Notes: generated from the sequence alone by a model not told the origin. 57,220 nucleotides of DNA from an uncultured Anaerolineae bacterium (GCA_903838415.1 CAILYI010000170.1:1-57220), one strand, 5' to 3'. Counted from the first letter of the stretch, positions 17,451-26,550 are shown. Numbers and translations are program-made.

Positions 17451-17487
17451 CAAAAAAGGTGGGGCGCAGATTGGCTGCGCCCCACCT
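17451..17487 (-). terminator. Rho-independent terminator after nnr
   Basis: 12-bp stem AGGTGGGGCGCA / TGCGCCCCACCT with a 7-base loop; the run of As at 17452-17457 gives the T tract on the minus strand. It lies 12 bases after the nnr stop. Confidence 0.9.
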
Positions 17488-17499
17488 GAAAGTCGCTGA

Positions 17500-19149
17500 C
17501 TAAAAACCGCTCAGCACATCCGCGATGGCATCCAGCACATCCCCGGCCATCACCGAGGCATCCGCGCCGACGTTCTCGGCGGCATACAACCCGGCCTGAG
17601 CGTGGATCCAAGCACCGGCCACAGCCGCCCCGTAAGCGTCCATACCCTGGGCGCGCAACCCAACAATCAAACCAGCCAGCACATCGCCCGTACCGGCCCG
17701 CGCAAGGGCCGCAGAAGCCACAGGAATCAGCGTGGCGCGTCCGTCCGGAGCAGCAATCACGGTGAAAGCGCCCTTGAGAACGACGACATGCCCCCATTCG
17801 GCGGCGAACTTAATCGCCAGGTTCAGCCGGTCGGCCTGGATGGCTTCCTTCTCCAACCCGGTCAGGGCCGCCATTTCGCCGGGATGCGGCGTCAGGATGG
17901 TATCGGCGGGCAGCAGGCTGGCCCAACCGTCAATTTTAGCGAGCAGGCGCAGGCCATCGGCATCCACCACCAGCGGCGGCAGGGCGGTATTCTGTACGGC
18001 CACCTTTTCTCCGCCCACCTGGATAAAGCCAATCCGCGCCGGGTTTTTGGGCGCGCCCGGCTTGCCCTTAAGCAAATGCTCAATGAAAGACTTGGTAGTG
18101 TCCTCGCTGCCAAAGCCGGGACCAATCAACAGTGCGGTGGCGCGCGCGCAGTTCTTCAGTAGCACCTCCGCGGCGCCTTCGGCGATCACGCCCATTTCCT
18201 GCGGCAGCATCAGCCAGGTCGCCTCGGGGAAGTGACCGGCCACGGTGATCTGCACCGGGCTGGAGACGGCCATCTGCACCAACCCGACGCCCGAGCGATA
18301 AGCGGCCCGCCCGGCCAGCAGCGGCGCACCGATGTAATTGATCGAGCCAGCCGCAATCAGCGCGGTACCAAACGTCCCTTTGTGGGAATCAGCGGGGCGT
18401 AAGGGTAGGATGTCCTCTACGAGTTCGTCATCCGCCACGAAATGGTGGATATTTTTCCAAGATTCGACTTCATCCTTCAAACCAATCTCCACCACGCGCA
18501 GCTCACCCGCCAATTCAAAAGCCGGGAATTTGAGCAAACCCTGCTTGATGGCGGCCATGCTGACCGTCAGGCTGGCGGGGATGGTGTCATCAGCGGCCTC
18601 GCCGCTGTCGCTGTCCACGCCCGAAGGACAATCGACGGCCACCACGTAAGGCGGCCAGGATTGTTCCGCGATGGCGGTATTGACCACCGCCAGCACTTTG
18701 GCCACTTCGGCTCTGAGCGGCAGCTTGAAGCCGGTGCCCAGCACCCCATCGACGATCACATCAGCGGAGCCCACGAAAGCAGACAGTTTGTCGAAGCGCG
18801 CATCATCCTCAACCCGGATGATTTCGCCGCCAGCCTGGGTGAAACGCTCCGCCAGCGCATCCGAGCTGACCCCGGCTTGATCGAGGCTGACGCTGCGATT
18901 GATCAGGTAAGCGCGGACGCGCCAGCCATCGGCGGCCAGGTGGGCCAGCGCCACCAGCGTATCGCCGCCATTGTTGCCGGAGCCGATCAGGCCGAGCGCT
19001 TCGCGCTCGTCATCTTCGCTGTAAGCCAGCAGTTGAATTTCATCGGCCAGGCCGCGACCGGCTTTTTCCATCATTTGGGCATAAGAAAGACCTTTGGCAT
19101 CGGCTTCCTTTTCAACAGCGCGCATTTCTGCAACGGTTACAAGTTTCAT
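17500..19149 (-). CDS. nnr: Bifunctional NAD(P)HX epimerase / ADP-dependent dehydratase
   Basis: 549 residues from the ATG at 19149, preceded by AGGAG; this start removes ten residues that would otherwise precede MKLVTVAEM. The N-terminal YjeF_N domain (about 1-215) has GLIGSGNNGGDT and epimerises R- and S-NAD(P)HX. The C-terminal ribokinase-like domain (about 230-540) has VVDADGLRLLA, LTPHPGEMAALTG and the GTGDVLAGLIVGL active-site motif of the dehydratase that rebuilds NAD(P)H at the expense of ADP or ATP. The fusion is the common bacterial form. It is next to the first AOR but separated by a structured element, so co-transcription is uncertain. Confidence 0.93.
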   Translation of the reverse strand: MKLVTVAEMRAVEKEADAKGLSYAQMMEKAGRGLADEIQLLAYSEDDEREALGLIGSGNNGGDTLVALAHLAADGWRVRAYLINRSVSLDQAGVSSDALAERFTQAGGEIIRVEDDARFDKLSAFVGSADVIVDGVLGTGFKLPLRAEVAKVLAVVNTAIAEQSWPPYVVAVDCPSGVDSDSGEAADDTIPASLTVSMAAIKQGLLKFPAFELAGELRVVEIGLKDEVESWKNIHHFVADDELVEDILPLRPADSHKGTFGTALIAAGSINYIGAPLLAGRAAYRSGVGLVQMAVSSPVQITVAGHFPEATWLMLPQEMGVIAEGAAEVLLKNCARATALLIGPGFGSEDTTKSFIEHLLKGKPGAPKNPARIGFIQVGGEKVAVQNTALPPLVVDADGLRLLAKIDGWASLLPADTILTPHPGEMAALTGLEKEAIQADRLNLAIKFAAEWGHVVVLKGAFTVIAAPDGRATLIPVASAALARAGTGDVLAGLIVGLRAQGMDAYGAAVAGAWIHAQAGLYAAENVGADASVMAGDVLDAIADVLSGF

Positions 19150-19299
19150 AAAGTTGTCTCCTGACAGGCTGATCAATCAGCCGTTTGGTCAAAGCGGGGG
19201 ATAAAGGTTTCAGATTCTATCGTAAGGCGAGAAAGGCGAAATGTCAATTCCACAGGCCCCTATTCTTGCAAATTTCCAATCCCGCTCGCAAGTATGACT

Positions 19300-19380
19300 G
19301 TTAAAAGACCCACCCTGCCGTCGCACAAGGGCTGCCGCAGGGGGTGTGGCTCTTCATGTGTGTCACGGGCAGGGTAGGAG
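19300..19380 (-). ncRNA. Structured intergenic element (possible small RNA or long terminator)
   Basis: On the minus strand CCTACCCTGCC pairs with GGCAGGGTGGG (one mismatch) over about 60 bases. The inside can form further pairings and the distal arm is followed by TCTTTT. It lies downstream of the AOR stop and upstream of nnr. The pairing could be a long terminator for AOR or the 3' end of a small RNA. I recognise no known riboswitch family in it. Confidence 0.35.
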
Positions 19381-19441
19381 TAAACCCAAATAAAATGTGG
19401 AGGCCCTTAGCCCCCACAGCGCCGTCATTATAGTATGGATT

Positions 19442-21250
19442 TCAATTTTTGCCAACCCACTGCAGACCCAATTTATCCAGCAGTTGTGCAGATGGCGCCC
19501 CGGTGTTTGGATCCCACTCGCGGGCGGTGTAATAGGCCGCCATCATTTCGTCAAAGGGAATGATGTAGCCCGCCGCACCGCCATCATCATAAGCGCTCAA
19601 CAACGGTTTGGGCAGACGGTCATTGGCGCGGGTCAGCCCCAGGTTGAAGTTGATCAGCCGTTTCAGGTTCCAGGCGCGTTCGCCGCAGCGCAGCAGGTCA
19701 TCCAGGGTCAGGTCATAGCCACAGGCGGCGTTGACCAATTCCACCATCGTTTCGGGCGGCACATTGGCGAACATGCACAAAACCAGCGCATTGTTGACCG
19801 TGCGGAAATTCTGGTGCTTGACGACATTGCCCGCCTTTTCCGCCCCGGCATGACGATCGAAGAACTCCATGCCAATGCTGGCATCCACCTGGCCGATTTC
19901 AGCCAGGAAATAGTCCGATTGGTTGTGACAGGCGCCGCGGGGTGAAGTGGCGTAGACCATCGCCATGCCGGATGCGCCGCGCGGATCATGGTAAGCCAGT
20001 TCCAGGCCATTGACCTGGATGGCCTCGTCCGGCGCGCCGAAATATTCCGCCAGTTTGCGGGAGCCTTGCGAAAGGATTTGACCGAAGCCCTCGCGTTTGA
20101 CCGCCAGATGGATGCAGGCTTCCGCCGCGGCGGCATCGCCCCAGACGAGTTCGAGTCCACCCGTTTGCTGCGTTCCGATGATGCCGAGTTCGTACAACCT
20201 GAAAGCGAGACCGATCGTGCCGCTCATCGAGATCACATCCACGCCGTAACGATCGCATAACTCTCCCAGCCGGGTGGCTGTAGCCGGGCTGGTCAGCCCC
20301 AGGTTGGGCCCAAACCCCACCAGGGTCTCGTACTCCGGTCCTTTGCGTTTCTCGCCATCATCGAGTCGCACCACGCGCCCACAGGCGATGACGCAGGCAT
20401 GACAGGCGGCCTTGCCGACCAGGATCGTCTCGGCCACACTCGCCCCGGAGATGTTATCCGCGCCATCCAGCATCCCGGCGCTGAAGTATTTCTTGGGCTG
20501 CTCGCCCAGATAATTGAAGTAATCCGAAGCGCCCGCCGAGCCAAGGCTGCTCAAAACGCTGGTCATCGCGTCCGCTTTGAGCGCCAGGTTGGCGGCAGAA
20601 CGGCGCGGAGCGTAGGAGGCCGCATCAAACACCGGCACTTTGCCCGTCCCTTTGACGGCGACCGCCTTGACGTTTTTGCTGCCCATGACAGCTCCCAATC
20701 CCGTCCGCCCGGCCACGCGGCCATGGTCACACAGCAGCAGCGCATACGGAATCTGCGCTTCGCCCGCTATCCCAATTCCGAGGGTGTGGATGCCCGACAT
20801 GCCAACTTCCCGTTTGACCGATTCCTGCAGCTGATAAGTATCCTGGCCCCACAGCGCCGCCGCATCGCGAATTTCGACATTTCCATCGTTGACCCATAGA
20901 TAGACCGGTTTTTCGGCCTTCCCAGTCAGCCAGACGCCATCCCAGCCCGCCATGCGCAGTTCCGGGCCAAAGAAGCCGCCGCAGTTCGATTCCGCCCACA
21001 GCCCGGTGGCGGGACTCTTGCCGCAGACCACGAAGCGTCCAACGGTTGGCCCGGCCGTCCCGGAGAGCGGGCCGTTCTGAATCAGCAACGGCGACTCTGG
21101 TGAAAGGGGATCAAGCTCACGGGTCAGCGAGTCAAACAGCAGACGCGCCGCCAGCGAGGCGCCGCCCAAATAGTCCCGTTCAAACTCAGCGGGAACGGTA
21201 AAGGATGTGATGGTGCCGGAGGAGAGATCGATTTTGAGAATAGGCTGCAT
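19442..21250 (-). CDS. aor: Aldehyde:ferredoxin oxidoreductase (tungsten type), first copy
   Basis: 602 residues from the ATG at 21250. The family oxidises aldehydes to carboxylic acids at a tungsten bis-pyranopterin site and passes electrons to ferredoxin. The [4Fe-4S] ligands are C283-x2-C286-x3-C290 and C492, closely matching the published layout of Pyrococcus furiosus AOR (288, 291, 295, 494, from memory). Conserved pterin-site features include GGASLAARLL near the start, GPLSGTAGPTVGRF, and GLGAVMGSKNVKAVAVKG. No ferredoxin, MoaD or maturation gene is adjacent. It is divergent from an amino-acid transporter and shares a neighbourhood with IorAB, which suggests oxidation of aldehydes released in amino-acid fermentation; the substrate is not determined. 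Upstream sequence looks like that of a leaderless message. Confidence 0.92.
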   Translation of the reverse strand: MQPILKIDLSSGTITSFTVPAEFERDYLGGASLAARLLFDSLTRELDPLSPESPLLIQNGPLSGTAGPTVGRFVVCGKSPATGLWAESNCGGFFGPELRMAGWDGVWLTGKAEKPVYLWVNDGNVEIRDAAALWGQDTYQLQESVKREVGMSGIHTLGIGIAGEAQIPYALLLCDHGRVAGRTGLGAVMGSKNVKAVAVKGTGKVPVFDAASYAPRRSAANLALKADAMTSVLSSLGSAGASDYFNYLGEQPKKYFSAGMLDGADNISGASVAETILVGKAACHACVIACGRVVRLDDGEKRKGPEYETLVGFGPNLGLTSPATATRLGELCDRYGVDVISMSGTIGLAFRLYELGIIGTQQTGGLELVWGDAAAAEACIHLAVKREGFGQILSQGSRKLAEYFGAPDEAIQVNGLELAYHDPRGASGMAMVYATSPRGACHNQSDYFLAEIGQVDASIGMEFFDRHAGAEKAGNVVKHQNFRTVNNALVLCMFANVPPETMVELVNAACGYDLTLDDLLRCGERAWNLKRLINFNLGLTRANDRLPKPLLSAYDDGGAAGYIIPFDEMMAAYYTAREWDPNTGAPSAQLLDKLGLQWVGKN

Positions 21251-21256
21251 AAAACA

Positions 21257-21262
21257 ATTATA
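21257..21262 (-). promoter_or_regulatory. -10 box directly before the AOR start
   Basis: On the minus strand TATAAT lies 6 bases before the ATG at 21250, with no ribosome binding site between. If used, the message starts at or within one or two bases of the AUG. The -35 position is poor. Confidence 0.35.
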
Positions 21263-21371
21263 ACCGCAGGGGCTGGTCCGGGCGGCGTAAGTGGGCATTG
21301 ATAACTCTGGTCTGACAAGACGTTTTCGGCAAGGAAAATTATAAATAAGTGCTAAAAGTTCCTCAAAAACC

Positions 21372-21400
21372 TTGCTTTTTGGTAATATTTCGTCTATTCT
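21372..21400 (+). promoter_or_regulatory. Promoter for the first amino-acid transporter
   Basis: TTGCTT (21372-21377) and TATTCT (21395-21400) with a 17-base spacer. AAAGGAG lies just before the ATG at 21459. Confidence 0.55.
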
Positions 21401-21458
21401 ATAGCATGTGTAGTTCAGACGCTGCATAAGCCAACCAAATCCCAAAGGAGAAAGAAAG

Positions 21459-22355
21459 ATGAAAAAACTGTTGTTGACCGCGAGTTTGTTGTTGATCGTC
21501 GTCCTAGGATTGAGCAGTTGTGGAGGCAAGGCTCAGGCCAAAGACGTGCTGGGTGATATCAAGCAACGTGGGTATATTGTGGTTTCCACTGACCCCAACT
21601 ATGCGCCGCAATCATCCCTGAATACAGAAGGCAAACGCGCTGCAGATAGCAAATGTCCATCAGATGCCCTGACCGCCGTCGAACTGCAGGGTTTTGACGT
21701 GGATGTTGCGCACGCCATCGGCGATGCGTTGGGTGTGGAAACCTGCTTCGCCACCCCGGGCTGGGACACCATCACCGCTGGCAATTGGGCCAATAAATGG
21801 GATGTGAGCGTCGGCTCGATGACCATTACCACCGATCGCCAGAAGGTGCTCAACTTCAGCGTGCCCTATTACTACACCCCGGCCGTTGTGGCGGTTGGAA
21901 AAGATTCTGGTTTGAAATCCCTGGATGAACTCGCCGGGAAGCCGTTGTGCGCAGGCGTCTCCACCACTTACGAAACCTGGATCAACAATGGCGATCTGGG
22001 CCTGCCCGCCACGTCCATTTACGCGAAAGTCCCGGCTGGCGCCACCTCCGTCCCGCTGGAAAGCGACCAGGAATGCGCCCAGGCGATTGCCGCGGGCCGC
22101 ACCGACTTCGTCGGCTACGTCACTTCTCAAACCGTGGTGAACGCCAATATCGCCGCCGGATTGCCAGTGATGCAGCTTGGCTCGCCAGTATATTCCGAAG
22201 ACCTGGCCGCCGCCTTTGATAAATCATCCACTCTGCCGAACGACACGCTGCGCGCTGAAATCGATAAGCTGTTCACCGCCATGCACAGCGATGGGCGCCT
22301 GTCTGAAATTTCCAAGAAATGGTTCAGCGAAGACCTGACGCAAGCCCCCAAGTAA
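21459..22355 (+). CDS. Amino-acid ABC transporter substrate-binding lipoprotein
   Basis: 298 residues. Signal plus lipobox MKKLLLTASLLLIVV, then GLSSC, so a lipid-anchored extracellular binding protein. The mature domain is the polar amino-acid family (SBP_bac_3): RGYIVVSTDPNYAPQ, ELQGFDVDVAHAIGDAL, NKWDVSVGSMTITTDR, LNFSVPYYYTPAVVAV and AIAAGRTDFVGYV. The ligand cannot be told from sequence; a Ser/Cys-rich insertion (RAADSKCPSD) is unusual. It leads an operon with the permease and ATPase that follow, separated from them by a terminator-like hairpin. Confidence 0.9.
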   Translation: MKKLLLTASLLLIVVLGLSSCGGKAQAKDVLGDIKQRGYIVVSTDPNYAPQSSLNTEGKRAADSKCPSDALTAVELQGFDVDVAHAIGDALGVETCFATPGWDTITAGNWANKWDVSVGSMTITTDRQKVLNFSVPYYYTPAVVAVGKDSGLKSLDELAGKPLCAGVSTTYETWINNGDLGLPATSIYAKVPAGATSVPLESDQECAQAIAAGRTDFVGYVTSQTVVNANIAAGLPVMQLGSPVYSEDLAAAFDKSSTLPNDTLRAEIDKLFTAMHSDGRLSEISKKWFSEDLTQAPK

Positions 22356-22361
22356 GTCAAT

Positions 22362-22400
22362 AAAACGGCGTGGAGATAAAAATATCTCCACGCCGTTTTT
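22362..22400 (+). terminator. Terminator-like hairpin inside the transporter operon
   Basis: 17-bp perfect stem AAAACGGCGTGGAGATA with its complement, AAAA loop and five Ts. It sits between the binding-protein stop and the permease start, 15 bases before the latter. It would let only part of transcription reach the permease and ATPase genes. Confidence 0.85.
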
Positions 22401-22414
22401 AAGAGAAGGATGAG

Positions 22415-23284
22415 ATGATGGGAGATTCAACAACTGCACGAACACCTGAACCACCAACAACGCAAGCCGAATTACTCTATCAAGCCCAAAAGCGCAAAGA
22501 ACTCCACTTTCGAGCAAATGTGGCTCTATCCTGGTTTGTCCTGCTCTTAATCCTGGTGGTAATTTTCAGCGGACAGAAAATCAAGCTGGGGGGCGGCGAA
22601 AATGGTCTGGTATTCCAAACCATCAAGATCGACACCCAATTCATTGCCGATAACATGATTTTCATCGCCGGAGGCCTGGGCGAAACAATTCGGATTTCCC
22701 TGCTGGCGATCACCTTCGCCACCATCCTGGCATTGCTGGCAGCCCTGGGACGGTTGTCCACGATCCCACCCGTTTACGCCCTGAGTACCTTCTACGTTTC
22801 ACTCATCCGCGGAACTCCCCTGTACTTGCAGATTTTCTTTTTCTTCCTGGCGCTGCCACAGCTCGGGATCATTCTGCCAGGACTGTGGGCTGGCGTCATT
22901 GCATTGGGATTGAATTACGGCGCATATATGAGCGAAATCTTCCGCGCCGGGCTGGCCTCGGTTGGCAAGGGACAGCGCGAGGCTGCCATTGCAATTGGGA
23001 TGACGCCCGGTCAAACCATGATGCGGATTGTCCTGCCCCAGGCCATGCGCTTTGCAATCCCGCCCACTGGCAACGAATTCATCGCGATGACGAAAGACTC
23101 CGCGCTGGTGGCTGCCACCGGCTTCGTCCATGAACTGATGTGGCGCGCCGTTAAAGTAGGTCGGGCCCAATTCCACAACCTGGAAGCCCTGATTATGGCC
23201 GCCATCTTCTACTGGGTTATGACCATTCTGCTTTCCTACCTGCAGAGCCGGTTGGAAGTCAGCCTCTCCAAAGGAGATCGCTAA
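22415..23284 (+). CDS. Amino-acid ABC transporter permease
   Basis: 289 residues with about five hydrophobic segments and the EAA-loop region [15 protein letters not shown] that contacts the ATPase. N-terminal residues 1-35 are polar; helices begin at about 38. The HisM/GlnP group motif [14 protein letters not shown] is clear. AGAAGGATG upstream of the ATG serves as ribosome site. The ATPase gene starts 2 bases after the stop, so translation is probably coupled. Works with the binding protein at 21459 and the ATPase at 23286. Confidence 0.92.
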   Translation: MMGDSTTARTPEPPTTQAELLYQAQKRKELHFRANVALSWFVLLLILVVIFSGQKIKLGGGENGLVFQTIKIDTQFIADNMIFIAGGLGETIRISLLAITFATILALLAALGRLSTIPPVYALSTFYVSLIRGTPLYLQIFFFFLALPQLGIILPGLWAGVIALGLNYGAYMSEIFRAGLASVGKGQREAAIAIGMTPGQTMMRIVLPQAMRFAIPPTGNEFIAMTKDSALVAATGFVHELMWRAVKVGRAQFHNLEALIMAAIFYWVMTILLSYLQSRLEVSLSKGDR

Positions 23285-23285
23285 C

Positions 23286-24104
23286 ATGACCCCGATTGTC
23301 AACGTCTCAAATTTGGATAAGTACTTTGGCCGTCTGCAAGTCTTGAACAGCATCTCGCTGGAAATCCAGCCGCGCGAGGTGGTTTGTCTGATTGGCCGGA
23401 GCGGCTCGGGGAAAAGTACGCTGCTGCGCTGCATCAATTTTCTCGAAGAGCCCTCGCATGGCTCCATCGAAGTGGACGGCATCAAGGTGGCAGGCGGCGA
23501 AAAAGGCAAGGAACACCGCCAATTGGTGCACGAAGTCCGTTTGAAAACCGGCATGGTCTTCCAGGAATTCAACCTTTTCCCGCACATGAGCGTACTGGAG
23601 AACGTCATCGAAGGACCAGTGACCGTCAAGAAAATGGACAAAGCCAGGGCCATTCAACTGGCGGAAATGAACCTCGATCGGGTTGGCCTGCTCTTTAAGA
23701 AAGATGAATACCCCAATCGTCTTTCCGGCGGACAAAAACAACGCGTGGCGATTGCGCGCGCCCTGGCAATGGAACCGAAGGTGATGCTCTTCGACGAACC
23801 GACCTCCGCGCTCGATCCTGAACTGATCGGTGAAGTGCTCTCCGTGATGAAAAACGTCGCCAAAGAGGGCATGACGATGCTGGTTGTCACTCACGAAATG
23901 GGTTTTGCCCGCGAAGTCGCCGACCGGGTCATTGTCATGGCCGAAGGCTCCATCATCGAGCAGGCGGCGCCTGATGAAATCTTCAGATCCCCCAAGGATG
24001 CGCGCACCAAGGCCCTGATCGACCGCTACCGCGCCGCCGATGAAGGCGGCCGGACGCCCGAACAACCGCAACAAAAACAGCCCCGACTTTACACGCTCGA
24101 ATAG
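23286..24104 (+). CDS. Amino-acid ABC transporter ATP-binding protein
   Basis: 272 residues with Walker [10 protein letters not shown] (about 41), signature [16 protein letters not shown], Walker [15 protein letters not shown] and the switch His in [10 protein letters not shown]. It belongs to the GlnQ/HisP polar amino-acid group. The C-terminal tail beyond about 250 is Gln/Pro-rich and variable. The gene lies 1 base after the permease stop. It is the only ATPase in either amino-acid transporter locus and may also drive the second permease at 27637. Confidence 0.93.
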   Translation: MTPIVNVSNLDKYFGRLQVLNSISLEIQPREVVCLIGRSGSGKSTLLRCINFLEEPSHGSIEVDGIKVAGGEKGKEHRQLVHEVRLKTGMVFQEFNLFPHMSVLENVIEGPVTVKKMDKARAIQLAEMNLDRVGLLFKKDEYPNRLSGGQKQRVAIARALAMEPKVMLFDEPTSALDPELIGEVLSVMKNVAKEGMTMLVVTHEMGFAREVADRVIVMAEGSIIEQAAPDEIFRSPKDARTKALIDRYRAADEGGRTPEQPQQKQPRLYTLE

Positions 24105-24116
24105 AATCACATAAAA

Positions 24117-24150
24117 CGACAGGCCCCATCCACACGGACGGGGCCTGTCG
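24117..24150. terminator. Bidirectional terminator hairpin
   Basis: Near-perfect 15-bp inverted repeat CGACAGGCCCCATCC / GGACGGGGCCTGTCG. The A run just before it (24113-24116) gives Ts on the minus strand for the gene ending at 24173. Between convergent genes. Confidence 0.75.
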
Positions 24151-24172
24151 CATTATGTGCCAGTTAGGAAAC

Positions 24173-25945
24173 TCAGTCGCGCTTGTCCAACAACGCCAGC
24201 AGCGCCATGGCCGCCTGTTCGGGGCCATTCTGCTCACTGCCCGGGATGCCGAGCTGTGTGCGCAGCTGCGCCACCAGGATATTCTGCGCAAAGAAAGCCG
24301 CAAAAAAGCGCTGGGCGATTTGGTCATGCAGCTCAGGATACTGGATTGGCCCAAACACATTGACAAAGTAGGTATGCACCAGGCCGGTGGTGGTCGTGGT
24401 ACCTTTGCTCATGGCGGTCCCCTCCCGGAAAACCGCCAGGGCCTCGTCAGCGCTCAGGCAGGGCGAAATTACCGGATGATCAGCATCCACGACTTCATAG
24501 TTATTGGCATACAACACAATGTCCACCGGATGCCCCTGCACCACATTCTCAATCGTCGTGACCGGCAAAATCACCCGCGCATTGGTCTGGTTGGGATTCA
24601 TGATGATCGAACGGTCGAGCTGGCTGAAAGCGTACCCCGGCTGAAGATCGTCGAGACGCACAAACGCGCCCACTTCCGTGCCATAGCCGGTTACGCGCCC
24701 ATCCTTCCCAAAATCAAGCGAACCCATATCGTCGGCAATAATCGTCAGCTTGCGGATTTGCTGTCCTGCCAGCTTGCGGAAAGCCTCCAGCGTCTCCGAT
24801 TTTCCCGCGCCGGTATCGCCAAACAACAGAACGTTGGCGCTCTTTCCACCTTTGAGCTGCAAGGAAACCATCGCGCCGTGGAAGGGCATTTTCTCGGCCT
24901 GCATCACCTTGATATTATGCAGGGTCAGAATCATCTTTTTCAGGTAACCGAAATAGCCGAATTCATCTCTCCGCGGCACCGCGCCGACCAAAATATCACC
25001 ATCATCATAGAAGACGGTCGGCAGCGCTGCCAAATGATCGAGCGCATGTTCCGGCATGCCATACAGGAAAATCGCGGCGGGCTTTTGCTGCAAAATCTCA
25101 TCATCCGCCAGCTCAAACAGGTTGCTCATGGCAAAACCAAGCTCAAAAAAGCGCTCATGGAAATAGACCAGCACCAGCAACTGGCCCACCCGCGCCGGGT
25201 AACACAGCCACTCTCCGGCGCCGTCCTCCAGCAGATCGAGTGGATTGACATCCACACGCTCAAAACTGCCGGTGCGTTTATTCATGGGCGGATTGAGCAG
25301 CATCGGCGGGTAGAGTAAAACCTGTCGGATGACGGGAATCGTCCCCAGGCGGGCAGCATAATCCCCCAAACCGGGCAGTTCCTTGGGCAGGGCAATCGCC
25401 GCCACCTCCGCCCCGGCGCTGACCTGCCGGTAAATGCGCGGATGCTTGCCTGAAAGGTTTTCCTGCACGTTGCGATAGACACTGCGCACCAGGTTCATCA
25501 ACGACTCGACCGTGCCATTAAAGGTGCGATACGGGCGCTGATCGAGCACATCCCCGTCTGAATCACAAATCAGGAAGCGCTCAAATTTGCGCCAGAAATC
25601 ATACAGCTCTTCAATGAAAGTGTGCAACAACGCTGGGTTTGCAATAAAACGCTGATCGACATCCAACAGTTTCACCGCCCAACTTAGCTGCATTTTGGCG
25701 ATCACCTGCAAAGTTTGCACCAGGCTGTCGAGATCTGCCTCGTCCACCTGGCTGGATTCTTTGGCGAACATGCCCAGCAACGGAGAATCGCCCCGCACAA
25801 GTTCGCGGATAAAGCGTCCCAAAACTTCGCGGAATAAAGGGCTGGAAATCAATTCCTCGGGCGATTCGCACACCCGGTCACGCAGGCGGATAATGATTTT
25901 GTTGTCGACAAATTTGAAGGCGCTGTCAATTGCGGCTGGATTCAT
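24173..25945 (-). CDS. P-loop protein of the HprK/PEP-carboxykinase fold
   Basis: 590 residues. Walker A GDTGAGKS is at 376-383 and an acidic pair, TIIADDM, at 402-407, as in HPr kinase and PEP carboxykinase-like kinases. Gly/Thr repeats (KGTTTTTGLVH, about 514-524) follow near the nucleotide site. About the first 350 residues are mostly helical and lack a familiar domain, though YPPMLLNPPMNKRTG resembles a conserved loop. Neither the PEP carboxykinase lysine-rich metal site nor an HprK C-terminal motif can be read with confidence. It is monocistronic by a hairpin on each side, opposite the transporter operon. A protein or small-molecule kinase is a reasonable guess; the true function is not known. 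Confidence 0.65.
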   Translation of the reverse strand: MNPAAIDSAFKFVDNKIIIRLRDRVCESPEELISSPLFREVLGRFIRELVRGDSPLLGMFAKESSQVDEADLDSLVQTLQVIAKMQLSWAVKLLDVDQRFIANPALLHTFIEELYDFWRKFERFLICDSDGDVLDQRPYRTFNGTVESLMNLVRSVYRNVQENLSGKHPRIYRQVSAGAEVAAIALPKELPGLGDYAARLGTIPVIRQVLLYPPMLLNPPMNKRTGSFERVDVNPLDLLEDGAGEWLCYPARVGQLLVLVYFHERFFELGFAMSNLFELADDEILQQKPAAIFLYGMPEHALDHLAALPTVFYDDGDILVGAVPRRDEFGYFGYLKKMILTLHNIKVMQAEKMPFHGAMVSLQLKGGKSANVLLFGDTGAGKSETLEAFRKLAGQQIRKLTIIADDMGSLDFGKDGRVTGYGTEVGAFVRLDDLQPGYAFSQLDRSIIMNPNQTNARVILPVTTIENVVQGHPVDIVLYANNYEVVDADHPVISPCLSADEALAVFREGTAMSKGTTTTTGLVHTYFVNVFGPIQYPELHDQIAQRFFAAFFAQNILVAQLRTQLGIPGSEQNGPEQAAMALLALLDKRD

Positions 25946-26029
25946 GGATAATTCCTCTCACAAAATGGTTAAATGGAAAACCCCGTCAACAAGATCTGGT
26001 TGTGAAATTTTGCACTTTAGCTGAGTTAC

Positions 26030-26058
26030 AAAAAATCCCGGGCTATCTGGCCCGGGAT
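26030..26058 (-). terminator. Terminator of the SCP2 gene
   Basis: ATCCCGGGC / GCCCGGGAT stem with a T run on the minus strand (plus-strand As at 26031-26035). It lies 24 bases after the stop of the gene at 26082. Confidence 0.85.
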
Positions 26059-26081
26059 GGCAGCAGATGTTTCAAAGACGG

Positions 26082-26489
26082 TTACAGGATTTCGTCAGTC
26101 ATTTCGCGCGCGCAACGGACAAAGTCCAAAACAGTTGGCACGGAGCGCATCATGACGGCCATATTGCCTTTCACATCCAATTTGCGGGTCAACATGGCCT
26201 GCATCGGGTCGAGATCGCCCTTCAAAACTTTGGCAAAATTCCCGTAGCCCGCCTTAAGCGTGAAGGCCGGGGTATGGCTGGAAATATCGGTCACCAGCTC
26301 AGTGCTGCGACATTTGCCATGCCACAAATCCAGGTACATGATGACCTGAGTCTTCAAATTGCCATCCGGCTCAATCAGGAAGTACATGTCACCCTCCCAA
26401 TTCTTGGCAATCTGGGCGTAACGTTCATCAGAATTGAGTTTGTTCTCAAACTCTTTCAGCCATTCGGCGGACGGGAAAATAGTGGACAT
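26082..26489 (-). CDS. SCP2 sterol-binding domain protein
   Basis: 135 residues, a single SCP2 (sterol carrier/lipid-transfer) domain. Typical elements are IEPDG, an aromatic strand LWHGKC, AFTLKAGYGNFAKVLKG, and a hydrophobic C-terminal helix (MRSVPTVLDFVRCA) closing the tunnel. The family binds fatty-acid or sterol-like lipids without catalysis. It has its own good promoter and terminator and AGGAG before the ATG. Its relation to the HprK/PCK-like gene 136 bases downstream on the same strand is unclear. Confidence 0.8.
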   Translation of the reverse strand: MSTIFPSAEWLKEFENKLNSDERYAQIAKNWEGDMYFLIEPDGNLKTQVIMYLDLWHGKCRSTELVTDISSHTPAFTLKAGYGNFAKVLKGDLDPMQAMLTRKLDVKGNMAVMMRSVPTVLDFVRCAREMTDEIL

Positions 26490-26522
26490 GACGACTCCTT
26501 TGATAATCTTTTCGATATCGAT

Positions 26523-26550
26523 ATTTTATCATGCCACTTGGCCCCTGCAA
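26523..26550 (-). promoter_or_regulatory. Extended -10 promoter of the SCP2 gene
   Basis: On the minus strand TTGCAG (26550-26545), 16 bases, then TAAAAT (26528-26523) with TG one base before it. The start point falls near 26516. Confidence 0.6.

Noticed and set aside
19150..19441. Known riboswitch (Moco, cobalamin or c-di-GMP)
   Set aside because: Conserved core motifs of those families were not found; only generic pairing is visible.
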